Source: Parelaphostrongylus tenuis
Taxonomy: Eukaryota > Nematoda > Chromadorea > Rhabditida > Metastrongylidae
DNA: 64,000 bases
Assembly: GCA_019055375.1 (NCBI GenBank)
Contig: JAHQIW010005303.1
Location: 62,001-126,000, forward strand
Direction of reading: 5' to 3'
Shown here: positions 1 through 13,500 of the stretch, piece after piece
Position numbering within the stretch: position 1 is the first letter of the stretch
Layout of the letters: the number at the start of each line of letters is the position of its first letter
Made by a program: the position numbers and the translations under genes
The notes under the pieces: model-generated
Databases searched by the model: none
The model's input: the letters and a program-made list of their open reading frames with translations, nothing else
Told to the model about the DNA's origin: nothing

Positions 1-3000
1 CGTAACCTGTCTGAAGATTGCGAAATTTTGAGCCATGACGCAAGCGAAGTGGATTTTGGATGAACGACAGCGTGACTTGAGTGATCCTTATACCCATTCT
101 CCACATTAACGATGACGCAACTTCTTCTAAATGCGTAAAGTTTGAAGATGATGACCGCTCCTAACTTCCAATCAACATAATTCAAGATACGAGCACTAAT
201 TTGCTGTCACGACGAAATCTGATTTTCTGGAAGACGAGTAAAATATGCTTCAAGATAGGATTCTGAGCGTGGTGTAATTGAAAAGGTGTGATTTGTTCCA
301 GTACAACATAATGGCTTCCTTCGCGTGCACTTTGGCAGTGCTGCAACAAGCTTCAAAAAATTGTATTTCGTTTCCATTTATTTTTGAGGACCTCCATCCT
401 CTACTATTTCGAATCTAATCATTTTTCTAAGTTTCATCAAAAACTGTCATCTATAAATCTTCTCAACAGATCATCATTATGTCAAGACACTCAAAATGAA
501 GTTGGTTTTTCGATAACTTTCGATGCCTTTTCAAATAGTCAGGCATGTCGGAGATTCAAGATTCACGAATTTACTCAAAGTAAGTTCAGTGGCAAACATC
601 AAGCGCGTAATTTTCATGCAGTTTCCTAGGAGAATTTAAGCCCTTCAGAATTAAAATTTTGATAATAAAATCCGAGCTTTCAAAATCTTCAACGGAACAG
701 CGGCAGTTGCAAGTATAAGTATAGTAAATAAACGATGCGTTTAGGGAATCCAATCGTGTCTGCTTGGTGAAGTCCTGACTGTACAATTACAAGCTCATCT
801 GGAATATAATTTTCGAAGGAATATTGTTGAAGTATGTCACGTACTTCAAACAGTCAATGTTTTATTGTAGATGAAAGTGTATTTCGCCTTATGCGCAAAA
901 TTCGTAACTACAGCAGTCTTTACTCAATTAGACGGTATAATAATAATAGTAATTATACTAAATCGATAATATCCACTTTGAAGTGAGATATGCTGATTAG
1001 GAGTCAGAATCGGCAATTATTTCCACATACTTAGTTCCTATTGAGATCACTTCGTCGTCTAAGTGTTAATAGAGAAAGCGCTACCTGATTCTGTGAAAAG
1101 ACCTCTGCCACTACTGTGTTAAGCAGTGTCCGCTGGAAACTGAATTAGTTTTATTGAACATTTCTAAAGTGGGATTAAATGTCTGTGAATTTGGCTCTCC
1201 AGTAGCAATGTGTTTCATCTTTGATATTCAGTCAGTAAACTGATTAGGTGACAATAAGATGTTGCTACTAGATTCTCACCTCAAAACGAGTTTTATTTCA
1301 ACGAGATTAAGTAAGAGAGTATCAGAAAGAAGCAGCTCAATATCTCGCTTACAACGACTTGATGCTAAATGGGCAATTATCATGTTGCTAAAATATAATT
1401 CACTAACTTTGAAATTTTTCGAAATAAAACAAAGCAGTTAAAATGATTTCGTCAGTCAAAAAGTTTCCTGCCAACACTATGATTGAAAGTAGCCGTAGCA
1501 TAACATTTCTCTGCACATATAGACAGTCTCATTTCTGAAACATACTTAGTCGAGCATCAATGGAGAAGCATAGACGAGTCGTCGTATAATGAGAGCAGAC
1601 AAATACACCAAGAGATTGTAAAGTAGACTGCAGGAGGATTCGAATGTCCTCTGAGACGGAAACCTACCTGGCTGGACGTCTTTGTAACCAATATCACTCA
1701 GCTGTGCTCTTAGCGGCCGATGTTTCATAGATCGAATATGCGATAGTGGCGATGAATCGGCGATGTTGCTGTCTTCGTCAACTCGAGGTTGGCCATGAAA
1801 ATTGATTCCTTCAAACAGTTAATAGCCTGATTTGAGCAATTTTGCCCAAAGAAATATGGATCGGTAGTCCACTTAACATTTTCCTTCGTCTTCCTCTCGA
1901 AGTGATAGCGAAGACGAAGTGGAGGCGTTCTGTATAATATGCGATAGCTATGGAAAAAAAAAACAATCCCCTTTGGACTCAGAACGTCTCCGAAACTCCA
2001 TACCGAGGAATACGATTGGAATAGAGCAATTAAGATGAACTCCTGTCCGAGTTCATCACGGTGAGCGAAACCTTTAATAATAATTCACTATCCAGCAGAC
2101 CTTTCTGGACACTGTACGAAAGAGTATTTTAACCCTTTGTGGCAGCCATTTCGGCTGGCGGGCGGTTCGGACGACTATGAAGGGAGGCTGGAGGAGAGCG
2201 CTTCAATACAATAATATAATATGGTACTTTTCTAATGAAGTTTATACTTTGATCATCAATGAATAGGATTTCGTAGGCGGTGAATGGTCAAATATGATAG
2301 AAGAGACTTCATTAATAAGATTTTCTTTTCGTAGCAACAATTTTAGTACTGCCTTCATAACCCAAATTTTTGCAGGACAACCAAATACTTGCAAAAAGGC
2401 TATTTCTGAAATTTTTATTAGACATTTCTATGCTATTTACTTATATCTGTCTACATTACAGTGATACCGATTAGGTGCATAAATATGACTCCGCCGTTTT
2501 TTACGGTTGATATTCAATCAATACAAAAAAATCTTATATTAAATAAAAAATTCAGTTATAATTCTCATCATTAACAATAACACTATCACTATGTGAAGGG
2601 AAGAAGTCTTCGTTTTCGTCGACGGCGGTTTTCTTTAGATTAAACATGGAAAGTAAAGCTTCCCGCAGATGGCGTTTGTCGTGTATAAAAGTAGTCATCT
2701 ACAAAGCCCTGTAAAAACCATCGTATAAAGTGTTTTTTATATAAAAGACATAAAAATTAATAACGTTTTTAACACACTTTCGGACTAAAAAAAGAAGAGT
2801 TTGCATATCTTTATATTTGATTCTATTACAGCAAAAAAATAATTAAACAGCTGATTCATATTTGAACACCCAATATATTTTATTCTTTATGTCAATAACG
2901 AATAGCATTTGTTATAGCCGCAAATGAATTAATAGTGGAATAATCAATCGCACTATCATTTCATATGTCTGAAGTCAAATATTACAACATGGATCTTACA

Positions 3001-4599
3001 GTTTTCATAAACTCCTACTGCTTATAGTGCTTTAAATGCATCATAGTAGTTGATTGTTAGAACACAGTGAATGAATGTCAAAAATGGTGCTGCTTATTGC
3101 ATGCTAAGCCACTTTATCGATAATTCTGTTTCGATTATATTCTGTGGAAGTTGAACTTTCGTTTTTTCATAAAAAAAAACTTCTTCTATTGTTCTCTGAG
3201 TGTTTCCTTTTCTAAGATAACTTCAAAGAAACCATCTTTAGTCAGCTGCGCCCTTCCATCAGTACGCCAGAGTCTTCCTGGTCGACCACCTGTCCACGAT
3301 GTATTTCACCTTAGACTTATCTCTTTTATGAGTCACGTAAATCAATGCAATATTTTTGGAGACAGTGACTTGGACAGTCAAGTATAAGGAGGCTCGTATC
3401 ATCCTCGCTCAACGCGAGTTTATGGGAGGTCTGCAAAGCGAGGTCCTGAGCTGCTATAATAAGCCAATCGATTTTTATGACATGATGATGGCGGATGTAC
3501 AGGACTTGATTGTGAAGCAGAAGAACATTCACGCCTAGCAGAAAATTAGGAGTGCAAAAATCTGACGATTGATCAGATGAGGATGGTCGTTGGTTTTTGT
3601 ATTCAGATGAGTGTAGTGGCAATACCCGAAGTGAAAGATTATTGGAGCAGCCACTCACCTTTCCATAATCTCAATTTCTGACCAGCACCATGCCAAGAGG
3701 TTGGCTCAGGATAAAAGACTGCTGATTGTATTAGGATGTGGCAACTATTCCACGAATAGTTCCTATTTCTATATGTACATGAGCTTTCTAGATTAACGAT
3801 CCTTTTTCAACTAAATCTACTCAAATCTTCTATTCATGATGTCATATACTTTTTCATGGACTTCACCACATCCATCGTTTCCCCAGAATATGTTCCGTGA
3901 TCCGACAGCATCGCCTTCACATGCAAGATATCTTGTTCCTTTTACACAGAAGTATGCACTCGTAGCTTTTTGTGCTCTAAACTTTCTTTCCCAACGTTTC
4001 TGTTCCTGTAACCTTTGTTATTACTCCTCAGTGTGACTTTATCAGATTAGTCTTCGTCGTCGTTCCTCATCTAAGCTTGACCCATTATGCACTGTAGGTA
4101 GTTGGGTAGTTTCCTAGTTCCAGTGTTTCACTGTTCCACCCAATTCGTTCGTGCCTATTCCCCCAGCTACATATCGTCACATTGCCCTATTGTATTATTA
4201 TTGTTTCTATAAACAATTATAATCCAAACATGAGTTGTTTCCGTGCTTAAGTGAAAAGCCCCGCATGACAAACTCGTACAAGATCGAGCATTGTGCTTCG
4301 GGTTGGTAATTATTATGTGCTAAGTAATAACCCGAAACTCAACACTATATTGCAACAGCCAAAAGATAAGATGTATGAAATGGTTAACTATGCATAGTGT
4401 ATAAACGATCAAATTGTATCAGGATGTACAAATCGATAGATGTTGATCGGGGTGATTTTCAGGACTTCGTGGTTTTTGCTTGATGTTGATGGTTATGGGT
4501 GATTGTTGCGTGAATTATCAAATGAAAGATGTAGAATATTAGCATTTTGTGAAATATGGCTTAGAAACATGCATTCTTTCGTAAGAACTAAAAATTATT
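1..4599. other. AT-rich intergenic DNA, no confident gene
   Basis: Short open stretches only. The minus strand at about 1668-1820 is open, protein-like and ends at a GTAGGT donor, but no partner exon was found. A GC-richer motif at 2146-2200 (CGGCTGGCGGGCGG) has a relative at 60474-60520. Confidence 0.6.
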
Positions 4600-5190
4600 T
4601 TCCGTTTCGAGTGTTTTCTAAACACCACGCTTAAATCTAAACATATCTCATAAATAATATTTGAGCCAACATTTCATGTGGTCTGCTCTAAGGCCGACTT
4701 ATAGAGCCCGATATACGTATTTTAACCTTAACATTCTCATGAATCGGGCGGGCCCTTCGTCTTTTGCCAATCCTCTCGGGGCGCTCAGTCCCTATAGTAA
4801 AAGTGGGCGACGACGAACATTTTACACTGTCTGTCGGGTGAAATTATCACTGAATGAACAGTGTTGTACATTCGACTGCTCTAGGCTGGTGTCGTCAGAA
4901 TATCATACCTTTCGCTTCGAGTGTTTTATTAAGACCACGTTCAAATTTCGGCATATCTCATAATTATTATTTGAGCCAACATGTGGTAATTTCACTTGAT
5001 GAATGGTGGAAAATGCTCGTCGTTGCCTAGTCTTAGTATAGGGGACTGAGCACCCCGAAATATTGGCAGAAGACGAAGGGTGCCGCTTGACTGATGAGCT
5101 GTCAAGGTTAAAATACGTGTATCGGGTTCTATAAGTCGGCCTTATAACAGACCATATGACATGTTGGCTCAAATAATAATTGCGAGGTAT
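4600..5190. repeat. family E foldback with two decayed hammerheads
   Basis: Arms of about 205 bp at 4648-4855 and 4980-5185 are inverted copies. Both outer ends carry TTTGAGCCAACAT. The right-arm ribozyme keeps CTGATGA at about 5093 but GAAA is now TAAAA. The left-arm copy has lost the CTGATGA core. A partial third terminal block (GAGTGTTTTATTAAGACCAC) sits in the middle. Confidence 0.7.
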
Positions 5191-6400
5191 ATCTAGAAAT
5201 TTATTTATCAAAAATACCTTTATAAAAGTTGTTTTAGTATCGATTTATTTTTCTAACGTCGATTTCCGAAAGGATCAAAATTTTAATGTGTAATATAAGA
5301 AAATCCTCTGTGACGTTGAAAAAGAACTGTGATTGCAAAGTAATATCATTTTTCTATCAATAGAAAGTACTATGGGAATTTTTTTTGCAAAACAAGCAGT
5401 TTCAAGGTCAGAAATCTGCGAGCCGTCGATTTATTACGAAAACATGAACAAAATACGAAAAATCTTTAATTACAGCTAAAAATATTTCCTATTCACAAGG
5501 ACGCAATTTCCTTGAAGATGCAGGGTTCTGGGAAGCTACGGCATTGATTTTGCCATAACTATTCGCACAAAAATCTATTCAGTGATATCCTATCGCTCAC
5601 TGAAAATGACGCTTTCTTAGAATCTTAAGTAACCCGGATATATTGGGAAGTGCACCAATCTTTGCAGCTGTCCTAACAGGTCGCCCAGCTGAGGGTAAAA
5701 GTGACCCTCACCGTCAGCAAAGGGATAGTGAAGAGTGCCATATATTGCGTAATATGTACAAAACTCACAGAGGGTTAAGTTTTTGGGAAGGATGCCTCAG
5801 GAATCTACAGGACCGATTATCAATTAAGGTTGGCATATATCAAGACACTCCATATTTTCTTGCTGAGCGAGGACGAGCTCAATGAAATTGTCGGTACGCT
5901 CATTCATTCAAAAAATAAGTTGATGTTGTTATATTCTATCGTTACCGGTCAATGTCACACCAGTTTCATGACGTTGATCATCTCCACAAAAGATGCTACA
6001 CAGATGGCCAATCAGACCTTCAACTGTAGATTACGACGATAATGCATGGTGAAAATAATGACAAAAATGCAATAAGTAGGCCACAGAAATTTGCTACGAA
6101 AATCGAAGATGTAAGAATCAAGTGATTGAGCAAGGCACACAGTCTTAAAATGTGATAGCGATAGCTGGATATACACCAATATGAATAAATGTTGAAACTT
6201 ACATGAAACAAAATCATTAAAAGATGGTTGAACAACATAGTTGAAGAGGTCAAGAACATTAATCTGAAAACAGGAGACTGATTGTACGATCAAAGCGCTA
6301 GAAACTTTTCTATTCAAAAGTTGATATAGGAGAAATTCTGGATTTATTCATGTTTTCAATTGCGCTCCACTCTCACAAGTCCACTTATTACTACGTTTTA

Positions 6401-6595
6401 TCATAAATCTTGGCATAGAACAATCAACAGCATATTTCTTGACCGAAAGTAATTCAGATTGTATAACAGCCATTCAAAGTATGCGCCGTCAGCCTGAACA
6501 CATATCTGCCTTGGATTTGGGATTGGAGTACCTCGTTGACCTGATTCATATGTCAAAGACATTTTGAGAGGCATTGTTGTTTGATGTCCATTCAT
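6401..6595 (-). mobile_element. possible transposase C-terminal fragment
   Basis: The open stretch contains PRQICVQADGAYFEWLLYNL. A second copy at about 42900-43080 (minus) reads ERWYSCVQADGAYDSVIKQF. The shared CVQADGAY and its place near the end of the frame resemble the WEKCV..DG.YFE end of mariner-like transposases. Nothing more is preserved. Confidence 0.35.
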
Positions 6596-7189
6596 ATCAC
6601 AACATGGTATAAGTCTCCACGCCGATTTCTTGTCGGCTTAGAACTCCTCACAGCACGAAAGAATGGCGGCTTTTCAGTGATCTTTGAGTAGTGCATGAGT
6701 AGCTGTCCGGGAAGACACATTCGTGTCCCTGAAAATCAATTGTATATGAAACATTCTTGATAAACCCTTCAGTTTTTTTTATATATTATGCGGCAGATAT
6801 GTCAAGTATGTAATATTTCCAAAAGTATTTACTTTAAGGAGGGCAGCGTAGTGAATAGTGATTCACTCCATCAGGAAGCAAAGCACAGCCATCCACCGCG
6901 CTCTCTTGTAAGTCCACATGGGGATACCTTAGCCCTGCTATCCCCAAGAATGTAAGAAAAGTCAACTTGATCAGCATTCTGGGGCATTCTCAAAAAGGAC
7001 GACATTCGCATCAAGTAGCCAAAAGAGCAAGCCATACGCAAATGTTCGAAGACCTTCGTAGAGTATGAATGCTAGGAATCTAATCGAATGTTAGAACTGC
7101 TGAAATTGTCATAGTGCATATAATTATCAGTCGTCTTTAGAAAGTTTAGTTATATCTTCCCATAGATAAAAAATTTATAGTAAAAATAT

Positions 7190-7925
7190 GTTATCAGATT
7201 ATATTGTTCCAAGCGAAGTCTCAAAATCTTCGATAAGAAATGTATGCTTTCTGTTCGACTGCTTTTTTATAGACCGCGCTCAAAAAGATGATAATCTGAT
7301 AATGGTATGACATGTTTTGAGCCGTTAAGGTCTAAGTGCTAAACAGGCGCTTGTTTCATCCTACATGGACTACTCAGTAGCACAGTGCCTCGATCCAGCC
7401 GATACCTTGGGGCTATACTTCTCTATGAATCAACCTACGCAGAGTAATAAATCACCACAGGTTAAGTGATAGAATTCCTTCACACTGCAGTGACTAGCAG
7501 CCGAGTATATGGTTGCTAAAATAAGTCATATCTCTCCATTTGACCGCTTTTTTTAGACCCCGCTTAGAACGATGATACTTTAATAATGATATGACATGTT
7601 TAGTAGGAGTCCACGTACGACGAAACAATCGCCTGTTTAGTACCTAGACCTTTGCGACTCAGAACGTGTTATATCACTATAAATAATGTATCACAGTATA
7701 TGATATTACCCATCAAGCAATCGGCTGTCACAGCAATGTCAAGCGATTATTTAACCGGGCATGCAGTGTAAGACGTTCGGCGTCGATTCCCTCATATATA
7801 GGGATTGGCTGGACCGAAAAGCTTGTGTTACTGCAGAGGTTTGCTAGAGCAAGCCGGAACGTACATTAAGCGCGAGTCGCCATGACAGAACTCATGAGAG
7901 GCTTAAAATATGCTATCAGATTATT
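7190..7925. repeat. cluster of family B and C hammerhead units, decayed
   Basis: Inverted units meet around 7450. At 7330-7390 (minus) the core is CTGAGTA with GAAA kept. At about 7597-7655 (plus) GACGAAACAATCGCCTG survives but the CTGATGA core is deleted. At 7815-7865 a family C copy reads CTGCAGA and has lost GAAA. The terminal block with TTTTTATAGACC (reverse of TATAAAA) recurs at about 7265 and 7548. Confidence 0.6.
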
Positions 7926-10143
7926 ACAAAATCATTCTATCCCTGATATTTCACAGTACAATTCATGAGTAGAATGGTGTATGTCACATTGTTTCGAAAC
8001 GGTGGAAAGTTCACCTCTCATAAAACTACTTGCGAGGAAATAATTCTAAATTTCCCAGAAATGAATCTACTCACTTCAATGCTAATTATTTGCAATGAAG
8101 GCTATTTGATTGTGAATTCATGCTTTCAAATTTTTTGATTCCATTCTGTTATGACTCTCTTCGAAGAATATACTATGTTTTATGCTCGTCCTAAAATCCA
8201 AAGCTCATTATAGCAGCTGCTCTATCAGTGTCAGAGCAAGTCATTTACCTCAAATGATCTTTGCTAATCGTATTCGCCATTATTTGATTACATCATATAA
8301 ATATGGAGAGGTTTGATCTCCCAAGCTTGAAGTTCATTTTATTGACACCACATCTTGCACAAAGCACTTTCCCTAGTTGCTCTTTCCAGCGACTCAAGAT
8401 CGTTTGCTGATATGTTGCACTGACTCCGTTAATTTGGTAGTACTATGTTGAAAACTGAATTCTGTCGCATTTTTTGTCAATTTTATTGATTTGCATTGAA
8501 TTCTTTTCTTTTTTGAATTGAAGCATTCTAGTACTTTTTATCGTATTCGATGTCATTCGAAAGTTCGTGATCTCAAGATTCTAGATACGTAAGCCATTTA
8601 TTTTTATAATTGTATAAATTTTTTTACTGTAAAATGAACGCAGGTGTTCAATCAGATCATTGCAAGGTGGTAAAGTGGCCTTAGCAAGCGTTTTCTCGCC
8701 AAGGAATGTTGCAGAGACCTAGAAAAATGCTGATTACTTGGAGCAGCATTTAGGCTTTACAATGGATGAATTCAACGTTCCACCAAAATTCTTCAACCTT
8801 TTGCAATGTCAGATGCGCTATATATCGATAAGCGTCGTCTTGACACCTCTCCATTGAAGCTATCGCAGCCGACTGTGACATGTTGGTGTTGTTTTCACGG
8901 AACTTTTTAACTCATCTTTGTGTAGTCCGTAGATCGACCACCTTGTGATTAAAAGCTCTACATAATTTTGTGCCGCTTCGGTGGAAAGTTCCGAGTGGCC
9001 TGCCCAGATGTTCACGACTTAAGTTCTGAGGTACTCATTCTAGGGTAAAAAAAAAATTTTATAGAGTTACAAAGAGTAAAACGGTTTACTTATCTGGAAT
9101 CTCGAACTAGCAAGCTTTCTAATGACATAAAACACAATAGAGAAGACGAAGAAAGAAAGTTATTGTGAATAAATCAAAATAGCAAGTGAATGCGACAAAA
9201 CAAAACTTAGTTGCCGACTAATGAAAGAAATTTTACGGTTACAAAAATTGAAATGGCTCCTACTTAGAATCTCGAGATCATGAGCTTTCAAATGATATGG
9301 AACACGTTAAAAAATACCAGGAAATGAATTTGACTTAGTCTCCAACCTAATATTTAATGAGTGGCCATGGAGTGTGACATGGATGAATGGCAATTTAACT
9401 GATGTCCAATGGAGTCTCTTGATATTACAGGGCTATAAAAGGTGCAGGTAAATTTCATAGAACCTAATGCTTACCTGTCCATCACAATATGCAAGGCCAC
9501 GAAAAGAACGATTCGATCGAAGTTCGTACCAACACTTCGTTTTTGCCGTTCTTCCTCTTTACTCGAATTCTGGAAACAAATGATTCACTTGGGTAGAGTG
9601 ATATAGTAATAAGGTCTAGAACATTTGATAACGGATTTGAAAAGATCTGAAATCTCCCACATTATCTGAGGATCACTAGACAGCTAGGTACTGAGGAAGT
9701 GACAGTGGCAGTTCTAGATTTTGATTAATATACCCACAGTTTTTTTTTGAAATCCTCTCAGTAGCTCAGGATGATAAACTGTAAATTATCAGTAAACAAC
9801 TCATAACTATAATTGTAAGATAATCTATAACACGACAAAATAACCTAAATGGTCAACCAAAAACCAATGATTATATGGTAGGAAAGATATATAAAGGTCT
9901 GTGTGACCATCTCATATATTGTGGATTTCCTTCTAATGACGCAGCACCATTTGGATGGTGTGCAAAGTTGACTCGGTTTCAAAGGCCTCATCTAGTAGCA
10001 AAGTTGACAATTAGGCGCACTAAAATTGCAGTCTCAAGTCGATAAACTTGTGCGTTTCACAACCTTTTGAAGCTCGGAAATAGTCATTTATGGCCACTAC
10101 GCAATAACAACTTTCGTTTTTTTACTTTTAGTAAACTGAAATT
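7926..10143. other. AT-rich intergenic DNA, nothing recognised
   Basis: No open frame with splice support, no tRNA-like or hammerhead motif seen on either strand. Confidence 0.55.
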
Positions 10144-10412
10144 GGCGCCATGGCAGAGTGGTTGTGATGCTGCTCGTGGCGCGTGTGGAGCTGAGCTCCA
10201 CTCCCGTCCCCCCTCCCTCCATCTCTCTCCGGCAGTCAACAACAACGTCCTATGGAACGCCACAGCAAGGCTATCCTCAAGATTGCAAGGAGACTCGCTC
10301 AACTAGTATTCTACGCCTTTCAAGAGGAAGGTGAAAAACGAATTGAATGCTAGAAGTACTGCGATCCACAGAGTGAAAAAAACACTGTGATGACGGATCA
10401 AGTAAAGTGCTA
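10144..10412 (+). repeat. tRNA-headed SINE, family 1
   Basis: It starts GGCGCCATGGCAGAGTGG, a Ser/Leu-type tRNA head with an A box, then about 200 bp ending with a GTGAAAAAAACACTG tail and AAAGTGCTAAA. Other copies are at 17970-18232 (minus, head GGCGCCGTGGCCGAGTGG) and 51268-51440 (minus, head truncated). The tail overlaps the stop codon of the candidate last GPCR exon. Confidence 0.75.
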
Positions 10413-10511
10413 AAAAATTGGATCGAGCGCGGGTAGCTCTATGTTATCTGCAATAGAAACAAAATCGAGTGAGGGTTGGCATTCGTTTTGCGGGCCTGTC
10501 AAGTCTTCCAT
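10410..10511 (-). CDS. candidate last exon of the GPCR, ending inside a SINE tail
   Basis: In phase 0 after an AG at 10512-10513, the minus strand reads 33 residues starting MEDLTGPQNE and ending in TAG at 10410-10412. The phase fits the preceding exon (ends CACAAA, donor GTAAGAG at 11580). A better acceptor (TTTCAG) lies 4 bp upstream but gives the wrong phase. The stop codon coincides with the 3' end of a plus-strand SINE (10144-10412). This exon is an inference from frame and position and has no family similarity to lean on. Confidence 0.4.
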   Translation of the reverse strand: MEDLTGPQNECQPSLDFVSIADNIELPALDPIF

Positions 10512-13500
10512 CTTTCTGAAAGCAACTAATTATCACCAGAATCGTGTGGGAGGTAGAATCCTGCCCTATGATGCATCGTTAGGCTACTACAATACATTAG
10601 TCAGAGATGTATGTAATAATCCGCAATACTTGGCTAAATGAATATAGGCGCATTCCTTAGACTCTAGCCAGTGTCGAACGCGTATGGTTCATCTTTTCAA
10701 AAATTGAGCCTTGTCGACTTTGTTTCTGAACGCTGAATGTGACTGGCAAAACAATTTAAATATTTCATCTAATTGAAAGAGCGATATTAAATCATGCATA
10801 AACCGACCATAATTCAAGAACACATGATATTTGGACAAAAACAGAAGTGAAGAGGACTTCCAGAGAATGCTAGGGTCTTCTTGACAATCACTCCTTAGGC
10901 GAATGGGAGGACGTGTTTGCGGTGAACGTCAACCGTCTTCATTAGCAGATGACAACGAATTCAGGATTACGAAGTGACCCTCTTGGGTGACGTCACGGGT
11001 GCACGAGATATAAATGAACGAACATTGTGCTGACGACCCGTTCAACTATGCAACAGGTAAGTTATTGAAAGGAAACAGCGATATTTGAAAAAGTAGTTAA
11101 TAAGTGCGGCCAAAAAAAAAACGAACAGCGCGAGAATCATTTCAAGAAATATCTCGTCAAGCAGCAGGTGGACTAACACGCGAAATGCATGAGCTTTTTG
11201 TGGAATATGTATGCCAGAAAATCAATCGACTCCTGAAATTGTGAGATCCACCGGATAGTTAAATGTAATGACGGGTCTTGCACAACAAATTTCAGTTTTC
11301 AGAGAGTTGCAAATAATTCTGGATTTAAGAGCTGATTGTAAAACTTTTAGATTTTAAATTAGATTTACTCTTTGAGATTCTACCCTGCGAATAAAACGGA
11401 TCAAAACATTGAAACACAAGCAGAGATTAAGAAGTACCCTTCCTGGATTCTGCAATTCTGCTTCGTAAATTCTTTCTCAATCTTCAATTTGAAAAATCCT
11501 CAACTTTTATCGTTGTAACCAGTGTGTATGTGCTTTTGATCTCATATAGGCTTTTTCAAGAACAAGATAAAATCTCTTACTTTGTGAATTTTCTTCTTTC
11601 CAAAGAAGAGGAAACATTTGTTGAGCACTTCCAGAACTTCACAACGAATTCGAGCGTTACATGCGAAGTAGATCGGCAGGCGACAAGCACTGAAAGAATG
11701 GCCAGCTGCCCGAGAGCATTCTTTGTTGGGATTAATATTCTACCATATGTGTAATAGAGTTCTAACCACTGAAATGGAAGTGTTTCCTTGTTCCAAAAAC
11801 ATTTTATCTACGGAAAAGTTGGTTTTCCCACATTCACGGTTAAATTAATTTGGATAGAGATAATGAAACAGTCAAAACCCTTGTCACTAACCTCTAGCAA
11901 CTTTCTAAATATACAGCGTTTCGAAGTGTTTTGCGTTCTTTGGTCTGATTTTTTCAAAAATATAATGTAAAATAAGAGTGAAAAAATATGCCTCGCTAGA
12001 ACCGTGAATAGTGACACGAGATCCGACGAAAGGGTATAGAAAGGGCGAAGCTCCTCAGACATCAGAGATGGCTGCAACATGTTAATGAAACATTCATAAA
12101 CATTAATCCAGATTTGTCAATAATTTTATATGAAAGCTAAAGGATAAAACTCTCGGCGTCGAGCATCCCTGCGGAATGCGTCATGCATCCGTCTTCAATG
12201 ATATACTTCGTTTGAGGTGATTAAATCCATATCTGGCCCTTACACTGACTTGTGGTGGCCTACCGCCGTATCAAGTCAGTGTTACTTATTCTCCCAGACT
12301 TGTCTCCGACCAGTCCGGTACCAATCTACCGACTCCGGGGAAATGGATGGTATGGTGAGCCTAGAGCGCGAGATCGAAGCATTAACCTTGTGTACAATGC
12401 AAACCACCTCTAACCACTGCGCCAGATACTCTCTTGATTCTATATTACAATTCTCTGATTATAAATTGACGTGTTACACACCATGATGCGCTTTATAGCA
12501 GCGAGCCGTTATCATTATAAAAGTTCTCAGTAGGAATAGGACATCACACTTTCACTGATTGGATTTGAAATTTCATAAGCAGAGCTCAGTTCGAGAGTCT
12601 GACAAATAGATGTAGTTGTGTCTTGTACTCATTAACATTTAAATGTCGACAAACCTTATCGATAAGCTCCCAGGAATAAACAATAACGTTGAGCAGATTC
12701 GATGCGAGATATGTGCAAGTCACGCACATTAACATTAGAGTGGCAGAGCGAATATTCTTCTAAAACATTTCCTACTCGTTAAAACTGAATGACAAAAGGA
12801 TATACTTGGAGCATTAATAGTATCCAAGAAAGCTATCGAGGTATTGCCGGTCCACATTTGTTCGACACTTTTGTGAGCCGTTTACGACTCATGGTTGACC
12901 AAAATCAATACATTTGCTTAGATTAACACAAATACGGCACGTATACAAGCACTCATTGATCTGCGTGCATATGTGACTACAATAATTTTCTTTTCTCAAT
13001 TTTGAACGAATGTATCCGTTCTTATAGCGATGCAAAAAAAAGATGGACCATTTTGTATTTCCTCACATTAAACTCATGACTTCCTAAACCGCAATATCAC
13101 TATCAAACAATTTTTCGTTTTTTTTGCTGCCCACTTTTTCAGCAGCAAGGCTTTTGGAAGAAAACAGGACGCTATCGTTGAATTCATCACTGATTTTTGC
13201 AGCTGCTAAGTTTTCTGTAAAATCCAGTACACTATCAAAAAAACTGAGTTGAAGAAAATCTGGAGAGTACATGTAACCTGCCGAAATTCTAAAGCATTCT
13301 GTTAAAGAATGTCAAAATATTCAATGATAGTGACTATGTAAAAACCATCCTATCGACTGCTTTAGATCTCGCTTTAAGCATTTAGTATAGTCTATGAGAA
13401 TGCTCAAGCTTTACCGAGGTTGTTAGGTCAGAGCCATACGTACATTTCGGCGGTGCTTCCCGCTTCATCAGTGGCCCACTCCCCACACTTAACCTTACTT

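Noticed and set aside
1668..1820. Minus-strand exon with GTAGGT donor
   Set aside because: The frame is protein-like, but the only upstream acceptor in phase is poor, a second frame is equally open, and no neighbouring exon was found.
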